Below, in pieces: positions 10,620 to 22,335 of a DNA stretch of 64,000 nucleotides. Position 1 is the first letter of the stretch. Each line of letters opens with the position of its first letter. This stretch comes from Zygnema cylindricum (Eukaryota > Streptophyta > Zygnematophyceae > Zygnematales > Zygnemataceae). The notes beneath the pieces were generated by a model. That model did no database searches and was not told the DNA's origin. It saw only the letters and a program-made list of their open reading frames with translations. The stretch spans positions 39,231 through 103,230 of the forward strand of contig JBBHKE010002007.1 of the NCBI GenBank assembly GCA_037447655.1, written 5' to 3'. The position numbers and the translations under genes are program-made.

Positions 10620-12700
10620 CGGTTGCCGTCCACGAACCTTTCTGACATTTTCGTACGCTTTTACACATCTTAAGTTTTGTCCGCCCGCTCTTTATTTTAG
10701 TTTATTTTGTTTGTTTGGGTGTTTAGTACTTTTTTATTTTCACATATATTTATTTATTTATTTGTCTTCTTTTTCTTTTTTTGTACCAGGAATGGCACCA
10801 AAAGAGGAGGATTCCCATCAAAATGTTTTGGAGGCTGACCCAGGGGAGGAAAATTTCTAAATTTTGTGACATTTGTCACAGGTGTTGAATCTCGAAACGG
10901 AGGAGACTGTGTGATGATAAATGGAGGCATTTTTATTTTTTTTTCATTTTTTCCTTTTTCCTTTCCTTTTTTATTTTCTTTTCCGTTTTTGGTTTTTTTT
11001 TTCTCCCTTTTGGGAGTCGCAATCAGGTATTAAAACGGAGATAAAATTCTCGCATGGGGGTATGAGTTTTGGTATTTTTTTTCCTTTTTTTTCATTGTTT
11101 GTTGCGAAGCAACCAAAAAGTTGTTGGAGATTTTTGTTTTTTAAATGGGGTTTAAATGGGGTTTACGCCAATTTTAAATTGGGAGAATTGTTCATTTTAT
11201 CTTTTCTTTTTTTTTGTATTCTGTAGAGTTATGTTGGAAAAATTTCGGTAAATTGTGAAAATAAAAGGAGGTTTAGGGAAACAGATTTTGTAGAGATTTT
11301 GTATTTTACATAGACAGTGGTCAGATTAGAGGAAGAGAGGGTACAAAGTGGCTTTTGTTCAAATTGTTGTATTTTAAAATGGGATTCACTTAATCTGTTT
11401 ATTTTCATGTTTTTTTTTTCTTGTATGTCTATGTATCCTTCGTGGGGGAGGAGCGGGGGGGGGGGGGGTTTAGGGCGAGACAGGTTGGGCATAGAATTAG
11501 GTCTTACTTGCTTTTCTTTTCTTCTCGAGGGGAATGGCAGTTATTACTTTTTTTTTTTTAATGTGTATTATTGTTGTTTGATCATGTATAACAAATTCAC
11601 CTGCCTTTTCACTCCTTTCATGTACTCGGACGGTTCACCTTTGCCCCCTTTTTTTTTTTGTTTAAATAAAGCTCAATATTATGGTTTTGTTTGGTTGAAA
11701 AAAGGTTTTAAACCTTCAATTGGGCATTCCAGTTATTGAAAGAACGTTGGGAACTTGTTCGAGTACAACAGTGAAGTGTAGGGCGGATTAAAAGCTTACA
11801 AAAAAAACTTGAAAGCCAAAACAATATAATTGAAAAAACCCTCAAAGGTTTATGGTAGACCAGAAAGAAATACAAAAATCATTTGATGAATAGGCAGTTG
11901 GCCAACCAAGTATAACTAAACCGAATACGGGGTTTCTTTTCGTAGTCATTTAATTTGGTTGGGGTTGGGGTTGTAGTTCTGGCTTTGTCAATTGTCGTGC
12001 TTTTCATTTTGAGTTTGGGTGCTTTTATTTTCCTGGTTGCTGTTTTCTTTTTGTTTTTGTTTTTGTTGTGCTGTTATTTTCTTCCCCTGCTGGTAGTTTT
12101 TCAGTTTCGGCCATGCCACCCCTTTTGTACCCCCGGACTCAGATGGTTTACCATCGTGCATTTAATATATCCTGCGTTTTCTTGCAAACCGAATAACGCC
12201 TTATTACATGAAACCCTCAGATGGTTTACCATCGCGCTTTTTAATTCAATCTGCTCATAGTGATATTACATCAAACGAATGTGACTAATATCAAAGACCT
12301 AAACGAAATTGGATCCGAAATCTTAACCCGTAACCCATAGTTTATGAGTAATAAAGAATTTATATCGCATCATACCCAAGATATCCATATTTGCCATTGG
12401 GGTAGAGTAGCCCTTCATCTCTTTAGCCGTATACCACGCTCTTTGTGTTCTTTTACAGCTGTCACATTGATTATGTTGAATTTGTGAAATACCATTGGTA
12501 GCTAATGTTTGTTATATTCCTGAACGGATAAAAACATTGTTTCAAAAATTTGTCCAATGTGTAAAGCTACATAAACTGAAAATCGAGGTGAATCGCTTAT
12601 CTCAACTCTATTGGAAGCACCATGGAAGTGTCAAAAATTGCATAGCGTCATTAGTGACGTCAGCTTATGCTAGATGACAAAATTGTCGATCCTTGGCTCT
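10620..12700. other. intergenic, T-rich, no recognisable gene
   Basis: Long T-rich runs alternate with G-rich spots (11450-11467). A short direct repeat, 'agatggtttaccatcg' (12140 and 12217), is about 77 bp apart. No coding signal was recognised. Confidence 0.35.
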
Positions 12701-12718
12701 ACCGGCCTTAGGTTTAAT

Positions 12719-13083
12719 CATAGTTCAAAAGTAGGTGAAAGTACGCCCATACAATATGCCTACTGTACGCAAAACATACAATATGACCTTAAGACCCATA
12801 TTGTATTGGTCGCAAAATGAAAATAAATAGTAATTGGGTTGAGTTGCACATCAATCGATAGAGAATTAAACGTCATGTCTAAATTATGAAAAACATTCGG
12901 AAAAAAAAATATTTTTTCTGTGAGTTTTGAGGTATTTTTTGTTTAAATTGTCAGATTTGAACGATCGGACGGTCGCTGATAAAAGTAGCGATTTAAGAAG
13001 ATCACATGAAAAGCCCATAACACAACTTATGATAAAGGCGCCTACAGAAGGCCTACAATAGAAACACCTACTTTTGAACTATG
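12719..13083. mobile_element. MITE with about 20 bp perfect inverted repeats
   Basis: The left end CATAGTTCAAAAGTAGGTG (from 12719) is the exact reverse complement of the right end CACCTACTTTTGAACTATG (to 13083). Flanking 'AT' extends the symmetry, and TTTA occurs directly outside on both sides (12713-12716 and 13086-13089), a possible target duplication. About 365 bp with no coding capacity. The CATAG terminus resembles the hAT-like elements at 17431 and 26611, but the target duplication does not have the 8 bp of hAT. Confidence 0.8.
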
Positions 13084-13102
13084 ATTTTACTGTAGGTCTA
13101 GC

Positions 13103-13538
13103 GCACCGTGAATCGCTCTGACTCAGCGCTAAAGTACGACCCTTGTACCTAAAATGGGATCATACCTAATAAAATAAATACAAAAAAAAAATAGTATATA
13201 ATATTATAAATGTACCAATAAAAAGATGGCTTCAGTGCAACGAATTGGTGACTTTTGAATAGCTGACGCCAGTATACGTCACTGTCACGGACCAGGTACG
13301 GTTTGTAAGATGGTAAGAGTCGTACGGCTTTTAGGGTAAAAATCAGAGTTGCGGCTACACTGTGTAACCTACACAATAGAAATGTGCATCCAAATTACTG
13401 CAGTGCTATGCATATTAATTTCTTAATTAGTACTATTGTGTTGGTGGCTTAGGTCATTAAATCAAAAAATAGAGTTGATAACACTAATATTTTACTTACA
13501 TAAACAGATTCTTCACACTAATAGCGAATCACGGTGTA
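13103..13538. mobile_element. TA-type MITE, diverged
   Basis: The left end GCACCGTGAATCGC (13103) faces the right end GCGAATCACGGTGTA (13524-13538). These are the termini of the TACACCG(C/T)GAATCG family seen cleanly at 25803 and 27303. The interior is unrelated to that pair and longer (436 bp), so this may be a different subfamily or a nested insertion. Confidence 0.55.
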
Positions 13539-13797
13539 ATGCATCTGTACGTGGTCACGGTTACATACTTTCAGTATTATCGCAGTTGGCAACCCAATCA
13601 TGACACGGTCAAACGTACAGCTGACGTACGGCAGGCATACGTCAACGTACAAAATTCTGTTTGTTCTCATGGTCCCCTGTCCAAAAAGTCCTGTCCTCCC
13701 ATCACCGTCTTTAGGGTTAATTACTTAATTAGAATGTCCTTCACTCCTGTATCTCCTCCTGTTCACTTTCTTCTCCTTTTTCCGCTTCTCTCTCGCC

Positions 13798-14775
13798 ATG
13801 AAGCGCAGTTCCAGTAGGGTTTCTGTTCCATGCGCTATTGTTTCTGTGCTTTTAACCGTTTTTTCTCTAGGATGTGTTTATTGGATCTACAAACATTCTT
13901 CCTCTATAGCCAATCCTGACCTTTCCACTCTCTCTGTGGACGACCTCGTGCACGATAACAATTTAGGTGATGTCGATCTATCAATTTTGCGGCTCAAAGA
14001 TGAAAGCACCATGGCCACTTCTGATCAAGGATTGGAATCCGAAGAATGGGAGGGTTCAGGAGAAGGTTCTACTGACGGAAACGGAAACGGAAACGGAGGT
14101 CACAGTGCATATAACGCCGCCATAATCTGGCTCCATGGATTGGGAGACAATCCAGTTGGCAGTTACACAAAAATACTGAAACTGCAAATCAGTAAAGGAG
14201 GAGATTTTGATTATGTCCAATGGCAGACTCCAGCAGCTCCAGTACAGCCTGTCACGTCCAATCAGGGCAAACATCTTCCCTCCTGGTTTGACATTCCTGA
14301 GCTTCCTATTACAGTTTCCTCTCCCAGGAGCTCCAAAGAGGAGGTTCTCAAGGCTGTGACAACTGTCCATGATTATATTAACCAGTGTCAAGCGGAGGGA
14401 ATAAATGCCAGTAGGATTATAGTGGGAGGGTTTAGTCAAGGAGGAGCTACTGCTCTCATGAGTGCTATCACTTACCCTAAGACTCTAGCTGGAGTAGCCG
14501 TTCTATGGGGCTGGATTCCGTTGGAAAAAAAGGCGATCACGACAGACCTGGAGGTCCTGGAGGTCCATGCGAAAGGACTGCCGGTCCTTTGGAGTCATGG
14601 GATGGAGGATAAGCTGGTTGAATACAAAAATAGTGAGGATGGTTGTGAGTTTTTGAATAATCTTGGAGCAATATGTGAGCTCCATGGCCATGCCAATCAA
14701 AAGCATCATCCTCATGTGAAGGAATATGAGATCCTTAGGACCTGGATGCGCAATAGGTTACCGCGGTTATCCTAG
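13798..14775 (+). CDS. membrane-anchored acyl-protein thioesterase/carboxylesterase-like hydrolase
   Basis: A single uninterrupted frame encodes 325 residues. The family (Abhydrolase_2: phospholipase/carboxylesterase, acyl-protein thioesterase) hydrolyses thioesters or esters, for example removing acyl groups from proteins. The signature features are present: 'WLHGLGD' (residues 111-117) for the oxyanion hole, the nucleophile in GFSQGG (Ser213), Asp271 in 'HGMED' and His298 in 'HGHA'. Family members are usually 220-260 residues. Here about 105 extra N-terminal residues contain a basic start, a hydrophobic segment (about 12-31, a likely signal anchor) and a Gly/Asn-rich linker (89-101). The ATG has G at -3 and is the first in frame. 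There are no introns, which could be natural or mark a retrocopy. The exact substrate cannot be told. Confidence 0.88.
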   Translation: MKRSSSRVSVPCAIVSVLLTVFSLGCVYWIYKHSSSIANPDLSTLSVDDLVHDNNLGDVDLSILRLKDESTMATSDQGLESEEWEGSGEGSTDGNGNGNGGHSAYNAAIIWLHGLGDNPVGSYTKILKLQISKGGDFDYVQWQTPAAPVQPVTSNQGKHLPSWFDIPELPITVSSPRSSKEEVLKAVTTVHDYINQCQAEGINASRIIVGGFSQGGATALMSAITYPKTLAGVAVLWGWIPLEKKAITTDLEVLEVHAKGLPVLWSHGMEDKLVEYKNSEDGCEFLNNLGAICELHGHANQKHHPHVKEYEILRTWMRNRLPRLS

Positions 14776-15530
14776 TTGTTATTCTTGAGAGGTACGGATA
14801 TTAATTACAGTCAATAAGGGCTGTCCATGGGTATAGAAGAGAAAAAAAAAGAAAAAAGAAAAAGGAAAAGGGAAAAGGGAAAGAGAAAAAAGTAAAATGA
14901 AAAAAAGAAAATGGAAAAGAGAAAAAGAAGAAAGAAGAAAGAGAAAAGGAAAACTGGGTTGTGAATAAGGGATGTCGGTGATAAGGATGAATACGATCTT
15001 GATTTTTATGACCTTTTAGAGCAAATTGAATGCTTCACTGGAGGCATGTGACGATTCCGGAGCTTTAATGAAAATATCAAAATTAAAATGAGAAGGTAGA
15101 GGGCCCAAGAAACAGCATCTTAAGCTGTTTTGTTGTAAATGTCAGTTTAGGGCTAAGGGACACTCGTTAGGCATTTGCTGTTGATTCGTGTAAAAGGATA
15201 GAGGAATAAATGATTATTTATCAGAAACACCTGGGCTGTAGAGAAATAATGTGAGTATGATTCATTCTTTTGTTATCGTTTGAGCATACGAAAATCCCTT
15301 CGGTTTTTCTATATTATTCGGTAATTATGGTATTTCTCTCAGTTTCTCTGATTTGAAAAATAGTTTTTTCTGTCACCTCCATACCATGCTTTTATTTTTA
15401 GTAAAAGAATCAATGACTTTGTTCCTATGATCCGAGTACTCGTAATCACTTACTATCAGTTGGTGATTCACGGCATGGACGTGTAAAGTGGCAGTATATT
15501 ACTTTAGAAATTCATCTATTGCATCGGAAA
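14776..15530. other. 3' flank of the hydrolase gene, no gene
   Basis: A purine-rich A/G stretch (14840-14955) follows the gene. 'aataag' at 14812 could serve as a weak polyadenylation signal. Nothing else was recognised. Confidence 0.35.
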
Positions 15531-15539
15531 CTTTTTGAA

Positions 15540-17040
15540 GCATTTGCAGAATCTCTCCCCGCCCTACTCCCTCTCTTTCCCTCTCTCCCAATCCCTCACA
15601 TCACTCTCCCTCCCCCTCTTTCTCCCTATACCTCTCCCTCTTCTTCTCCCTCTCCCTCTCCCTTTTCTTCTCCTTCTCCCTCTCAATCTAACTCTCTCTC
15701 TCGCTCTCAATCTGCCTCCCCCCTCTACCTCTCCCTCTCCATCTCAATCTGCCTCTCCCTCTCACGCTCTCTATCTCTTCCTTGAGGCAGATTAAGAGGG
15801 AGGGGCAATTGAGGAGGGGGAGTAGGGGAGGGAGTGGGAGAGGGAGAGGCAGACTGAGAGGGAGAGGGAGAGCCAGATTGAGAGGGAGAGGAAGTGGGAT
15901 TGGGAGAGGCAGATTGAGAGGGAGAGGGAGTGGGAGAGGGAGAGGAAAATTGAGAGGGAGAGAGAAATAAATTGAGAGGGAGAGGGAAAGGGAGGAGGAG
16001 AGGCAGAAATGAGAGGGAAAGGCAGATTGGAAGGGAGAAGGTGTGGGAGAGGTTGAGGCAGATTGAGAGGGAGAGAGAGGGAGAGGGAGTGGCAGACAGA
16101 GAGGGAGAGGGAGAGAAAGATTGCGAAAGAGAGAATGACAACGGAGGCATATTGTGAGCGAGAGGGAGTCGGAGAGTGATAGGCCGATTGAGAGGGACAG
16201 AGAGAGAAAGAGAAGCACACTAAGTGGGAGAGGCAGATTAGGAGAAGGTGAGGCAGATTGAGAGGGTGAGGCAGGTTGAGAGGGAGAGGGAATGGGAGAG
16301 GGAGAGGCAGATTGAGAGGGAGAGAGGAAGAGGTAGAGGGAATGGGAGAGGGAGAGGAAGATTGAGAAGAAGAGAGAGAGAGAGACATAGATTGAGAGGG
16401 TGATGAAGAAGGAAAGGGAGGGGGAGAGGCAGAATGAGAGAGAAAGGCAGAATGGGAGGGAGAGGGATTGGGAGAGGGTAAGGCAGATTGAGGGGGAGAG
16501 GGAATGGGAGGGGAGAGGCAGATTGAGAGGGAGAGAGAGAGAGGGAGAGAGAGAAGGAGTGAGAGTGGGGGAGACAGATTGAGAGGGAGAGAGAGAGGAG
16601 ATTGAGAGAGAATGGTTGACAGTCGAAGAGGCAGAGGGAGAGGAGAGGATTCAAAGACAGAGGCGGAGAGAGAGGGAGAGGGAGAGTGAGAGAGAGAGGG
16701 GGGAAGGGGGAGGGGGAGAGGGAGAGGGAGAGGGAGGGGGAGAGGGAGAGGGAGAGGGAGAGGGGAGAGGGAGAGGGAGAGGACCGATTTAGAGGAGAGG
16801 GGGGCAAATTTAGGGGAGAGAAAGAGAGGAATAGAGGGCATATTTAGAGGTTAGTGAGGTGGGGGGGGATAGGGCAGATTTTGTGGGAAGGGAGGATAGG
16901 GCAGGTTTTGGGAGAGAGAGAGGGATAAGGATAGGCCAAACTATTGGGAGAGGGAGAGGGCAAATTTAGGGCAGAGGGAGAGGGATATGGCGGATCAGAG
17001 GAGAGGGATAGAAGGTGATAGAAGTAAATAATGAGAGAGG
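15540..17040. repeat. purine/pyrimidine satellite, copy A
   Basis: A short pyrimidine-rich arm (15540-15782) flips at 'cttccttgaggcagat' (15777-15792) to about 1.25 kb of almost pure A/G on the + strand, built from degenerate 'gagaggcagattgagaggg' units. Open frames through it (Ser/Pro/Leu or Arg/Glu/Gly repeats) are composition artefacts. It is the first copy of a block repeated at 22140-24240. Confidence 0.9.
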
Positions 17041-17430
17041 TAAAAAGAGTAATTGAAAAAAACTTGTACATTATCTTGAAAGAAATATTTGGGCCGTCCT
17101 TGAGATTAAAAATTTTACAGTTAACTAGGAAGTCCTGGTTCGTGTAGATTGTTTCCTCTATACAGATTCCAAAATATTACAAAACAATTGTGAATCCTTA
17201 AAAAACGAAAAATATGGCGCTTGTGAAACAATATCCAATAATTAGGTCAACAAGCCGTAGAAAAGACGTAGGTCCGTGAATCTACGTTAATTTTTAAAAC
17301 ATGGTAAACAATTTGTCTTACATAATCTACGTCGTTTTTAGAGTTGTTTAGTTTTTGTGGATGATGTGGTGTCCACGAGGAATGAGAAGGTGGACGATTT
17401 TTTTGCCCATTTGTGTCCTTCCATTTTGTT
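17041..17430. repeat. non-satellite flank of the duplicated block, copy A
   Basis: This matches 24245-24642 closely, for example 'tttacagttaactaggaagt', 'gtggatgatgtggtgtccac' and 'gaggaatgagaaggtggac'. It shows that a large unit, not just the satellite, was duplicated. The match resumes after the insertion at 18454-18570, corresponding to 24643-24748. Confidence 0.85.
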
Positions 17431-18445
17431 CAGTGTTGTTCAAATCGTGCAATTTTTTCAATATTTACGATTGAAGCGTATAATTTGTGACTGTTGAAAT
17501 AATCGCAAAAAAACGCGTTGTACTTTCTGTCCGGTAAACTGAACAGACAAGGGAAAAGTACATTTTTTTCCATAAAATGTACGTTTTTTAGGGAAATGTA
17601 CAGAATTCGAGGAAAAGATACGTCGTTGTCATTAGTACTTTCTGTCTAGTGAATTGAACAGAAATATCATGGAACCTGTACGTCATTTCATCCAAAATGC
17701 ACGGACATTTTCAAAAAGAGACGTTGAAACGTCACAAAATTTTCGCACGGTAAGTTTGAAAACCGTACGGGCGTCTTCTTTAATATTTTTTGAAAGAAGC
17801 CGCCATGGGGAGGTAGGGGAAGATGGTTCAGATGAAGACATCATGGACGTTGATGTAAGGGAAGACGATTTGGAGTAAAGATAGATGAAAAAGATGTATT
17901 TTTTTTTGGATTAATGTGATTGATATTTTTTTAATATTTTGTTTTTTCATGTCGTGCAATGCTGAATGTGAAAATGTCATTTGTACATGGTGTGTACTTT
18001 ATTTTTTTGCAGCCGTGTGATGTCGGAGAGATAGAGAGAGAAGAGAGAGAAGGCTGCCATGGTTGTCTTTCAAATAGTATAATAGATAGTATCATCCAGA
18101 CGGACTTTGACAAAAAATTGCGCTTGCAAACCTTTGCACCCTGATCTACTATACAAAAATTTGCGCTTGCCAACTTTTGGACCCGGGTCTCCTATATTTT
18201 GACGTAGCATGTTCTCACATTCTCCTCTACCATGAAGAAATTCCGATGCACACATGGAGTGTGATACGTATTTAAATATTTATAATTGTTTAGCGCTCAT
18301 TTAATGGAAAACTTACAAATTGCGCTAAATGTACTGATGAAAATTCATTAACGATTTTTGACGATTTGTTCAAAATGTTCAATGCGTTCGTTACGAATAA
18401 TTCGTCGCTATTGAATCGTTGCACTAAACGCTAAGAACAACTATG
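17431..18445. mobile_element. hAT-like non-autonomous DNA transposon, 1,015 bp
   Basis: The ends are CAGTGTTGTTC (17431) and GAACAACTATG (to 18445), short imperfect inverted repeats of hAT type. They are flanked by 8 bp near-duplicates, ATTTTGTT (17423-17430) and ATATTGTT (18446-18453). The paralogous block at 24245-24748 has one uninterrupted copy of this site (ATTATGTT, 24635-24642) and none of the insertion, so the boundaries are supported by an empty site. The interior has no transposase. Its first 120 bp are an inverted match to 19820-19944. Confidence 0.85.
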
Positions 18446-18453
18446 ATATTGTT

Positions 18454-19725
18454 CATTATTGACCCAATTAGAGTTGACATTAACTATAATACGAGGTTGT
18501 TTTGAATGTTTACCCTAAACAACAACTTTATTAGAGTTAACGGACCATATTAATGTAAATTTACGCTAATTAAAAAGATCAGCGGCAACCTTAGTAGAGT
18601 TAATGAACCATTTTAGTGTATATTTTACGTAACAAAAACGTGAACTGCGTTTTCCAATCGGAACAGTTTTAGACATAACCGTAAATGAAACTAAATGAAA
18701 GAAACATATCTCAAATTTTAGCGTCGACGCTTAACTGCGTTTTCCCAAAGCGACGCGAACAAACGTCATAATTACGTGAAAGTGTACGGTTTGGCAGATT
18801 TTGTACTTTTGCCTATTTTACTGTAAAGATCTACATCGCGGATAAACTATTCGCGGAAAAACTATGTTGGAAAATACCCAAATTAGAGCTCAAAATAATT
18901 CGTGTTGTTAACCCTACACCGTGAATCGTTATTAGCGTTTAGAAATTATTAGCGTCAATAGTTAATTAGTGTTATTAAAACTAATTTGGGTATTGCAAAA
19001 TTTTTTAAAAATGTTTAATTGTAATTTCTCCATAACGCTGATTTAGGGACACCGGATCTGTCGTCATTATATAAACAGTAAAATAGGTAAAGGTACAAAA
19101 AAAGACAATCCGTACAGCGTCGCGTCCTTTTACTATAATTAATCCATAATTCTAATTTGGGTTTGCGAACGCGTTTGTCGCAAACTCGACTACACGTTTA
19201 TTCTAAGCGCAGTTATGTATACAACCGACATAAGTTAACTACCATTTCTATACGATTTTCGGTAATGATGTACAATGTTGTACGAACAAACACCTTCCGT
19301 GCACCACACTATTCATGAAATAAGTACGGTATGATCGTTAACGCTAATTTACAAGAACCGTAATTAACAACAAGGAAAATTAGTGGACGTTAAATCCGCT
19401 TTTCATTCGTTGTTTGGGTGATACTTTCCTTGAAATCGACTCGCGAGGCAATTTCTCATAAAGTTTCTTGAAGGGTTGGAGTCTCTTGCACGGGGCTTGG
19501 AAAATCGAAAACGCCAAAATGCGTTCACATGACGACAGACATGAAGTACATTCAAAGTATCAACTTGACGTTCGGTATACTTTTGAAGAATTGATTTTTT
19601 TTGTACGGCTAAAGTGTTTTTCATACGGAACTGCGTTCTGAGGGAAAACGACAGGAAAAAGTCAATACTTTCATACATGGGACATACCATAAGGTTAACA
19701 TTCAATTAGACGAAAAGTGGGGTTC
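18454..19725. other. AT-rich repeat-like DNA with a partial TA-type MITE end
   Basis: Positions 18454-18570 complete duplicated block A. A MITE terminus, TACACCGTGAATCGTTATTA, begins at 18915, but I could not find its partner end. Many scattered 'gcgtttag/ttagcg' words recur. No gene was recognised. Confidence 0.45.
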
Positions 19726-19944
19726 GTTACTGGACGCCGTGCGTTTTCGTACAGAGCCGTACAATTTCCGTCTCTTTGCGCAATTTTCGTACATTTCTGT
19801 ACAATCGCGTACATTTCCCGTAAATTTACCGTGCAGTTTACCGGACAGAAAGTACACCGCGTTTATATGCGATTTTTTCAAAAGTCACGAATTATAAGTA
19901 GAAATCGTAAAATAATAATAAATCGCACGATTTGAACAACAATG
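19726..19944. mobile_element. right end of a second hAT-like element
   Basis: This matches 26830-27041 in the same orientation and 17431-17560 inverted. Shared landmarks are 'ggacagaaagtacaccgcgt', 'ttttttcaaaagtcacgaat' and 'tcgcacgatttgaac'. It ends GAACAACAATG at 19944. No left end was found, so it may be truncated. Confidence 0.6.
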
Positions 19945-20154
19945 ACAAAATTAAGCATTTCGCTTTTTTTTCCTTTTCTTTCGATTTTAGGGTTTATATC
20001 ACCTATTTTTGGTTTTGGGTTTGGTCATTTATTTTGAGTTATTATCTTCAAAACAGGGTAGTCGTCATTGTGGAGACTCGACTTCCACACCAATAAGGTA
20101 CGTGAAAATGAATGACGTTAAATTTAAAAAAACGAAAAAAAATAACGTTTTCTT

Positions 20155-22335
20155 TTTCTCTCTTTTTCCCAGTCTTTACTCTTTTCTTTGCCTCTCCCTA
20201 CCCCTATCCCTCTCTCCCTCTCCTACATCTCTCACTCTTCCTCTCATTATATCTCTCCCTCTCCCTCCACCTCAAATCTGCCCTATTCCACTCCGTCTCC
20301 ACCCTCTTAAATTTGCACTCTCCCCCTCGCTATCTCTCTCCCCTCAATCTACCCTCCCCCTCTCCCAATAATCTGCCCTATCCCTATCCCTCTCACTCTC
20401 CCCTTAATCCGCCATTTTTTTTGTCTACCCCTCTATCTTAAATCTACCCTATCCCTTTCCTTTTCCCTCTCCCTCTCCCAGAAATATGCCCTATCTCTCT
20501 CAATATCTTTCTTCCTCTCCCAAATTCTGCCCTATCCCCCTCCCCCTCTCTCCCCCCTAAATTTGCCATATCCCTCTCCCTCTTCCTCTCCCTCCGCTAA
20601 TTCTACCCTCTCCCCATCCCTCCCCCCTATCCCTCTCCCTCTCCCTCCGCTCTAAATTTGCCTTCTCCCCTTCCCTCTCTCCCTCTTCTACATTTACATT
20701 CTCCCTCTCTTTCTCCTTCTATCCTAAATCTACCATGTTACACTCACCCTCCCTCTCCCCTAAATCTACCCTCCTCTCCCAATAATCTGCCATATCCCTA
20801 TCCCTCTCTCTCACCCCTAAATTTGCCCTCTTCTTCCTCAATCCCTCCACCTTCAATCTGCCTTATCCCGCTCTCTATCTCTCTCCCTTAAATCCGCCCT
20901 ATCCCTCTCCCTTTCCCTCTCCCTCTCCTAAAATCTGCCCTATCCTCCCTCCCTCTCACTCTCCTCAAAATAAGCCCTCTCTTCCCTTCTTTCTTTCCCC
21001 TAAATTTGCCCCCTCTCCTCTAAATCGGTCCTTTCCCTCCCTCTTAATCTACCTCTCCCTCTCCCTTTCTCTCTCTCTCCCTTTAAATCTGCCTCTCCAT
21101 CTGTCAACCTCTCGCTCTCAATCTGTCTCTCCCTCTAATTCTGCCTCTCCCCCTTACTCTCCCTCTCCCTCTCTCTCTCAATTGACCACTCTCTCTCCCT
21201 CCCAATTTGTCTCTCCCTCTCCCACGCCCTCTCCCACGCCCTCTCCCTTTCCCTCTCACTCTCCCTCTTCCTCTCCGTAGCAATATGACTCTCCCTCACT
21301 CCTTTCTCTCAATCTGCCTCTCCCTCTCCCTCTCTCCTTTCTTTCAGTCTCCCCCTCCCTGTCCCTCTCCCTCTCTCTCTCTCTCAATCCGCCACTCCCT
21401 TACCCACTCAATTTCCTTCTCCCACTCCTTCTATCTCTCCCCCTCACTCTCCCTCTCCCGCTCTCGCTCTTGCTCCCGCTCCCTCTCAGTTTATCTCTCC
21501 CTCTCAATTTTTCATTGCCTCTCCATCTCAATGACTCTCCCTATCTCTCCTCTCCCTCTCCCTCTCAATTTGCCTCTCCCTCTCCCTCTGTCTCTCTCGC
21601 TGTGTGCCTCTCCCTCTTAATTTGTCTATCCCTCACCTGCTCCCTCTCCCTCTCTCTCTCTCTCCCTCTCAATCTGCCGCTGCCTCTCCAACTCCCTCTC
21701 CTGTCCCTCACATTCTGCCTCTCCCCCTCCCTCTTCTTCTCCCTCTCCCTCTCCCTCTGAATGTCTCTCCCTATCTCCTCTCCCTCTCCCTCTCAATTTG
21801 CCTCTCCCTCTACCTCTGTCTCTCTCGCTGTGTGCCTCTCCCTCTTAATATGTCACTCCCTCTCCTGCTCCCTCTCCCTCTCTCACTCTCTCCCTCTCAA
21901 TCTGCCTCTCCCTCACCCACTCCCTCTCCCCCTAATCTACCTTTCCCTTAAATTCTGCCTCTCCCCCTCCCTCTCTCTCTAACTCTCTTCCTCTCAATCT
22001 GCCTCTCCCTCTCCCTCTCACTCTCTCTCTCCCTCTCAATCTTCCTCTCCCTCTCCCACTCTCTATCCCTCCCAATCTGCCTTTCACTCACATTCTGCAT
22101 CTCCCTCTCCCTCTTCTTCTCCCTCTCGCTCTCAATCTATCTCTCTCTCTCGCTCTCAATCTGCCTCCCCCTTTCCCTCTCCCTCTCTCTCTTCCTCTCC
22201 CTCTTCCTCTCCCCCCCCTCAATCTGCCTCCCCCTCTCCCTCTCCCTCTCCATTCTCAATCTGCCTCTCCCTCTCCATTCTCAATCTGCCTCTCCCTCTC
22301 CAACTACCTCTCCCTCTCACTCTCTCTCTTTTCCT
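20155..22335. repeat. pyrimidine-rich satellite arm, copy B
   Basis: About 2.2 kb of nearly pure C/T on the + strand in degenerate 'ccctctcaatctgcctctcc' units. It is the inverted counterpart of the purine arm that starts at 22336. Long Ser/Pro/Leu open frames here are composition artefacts. Confidence 0.9.

Noticed and set aside
15519-16841. Long open frames of Ser/Pro/Leu and Arg/Glu/Gly repeats in the satellites (also 20112-24052, 28232-28582, 34740-35070, 46163-46591)
   Set aside because: They arise from C/T- or A/G-only sequence, exist in several frames at once and lack any domain. Not genes.
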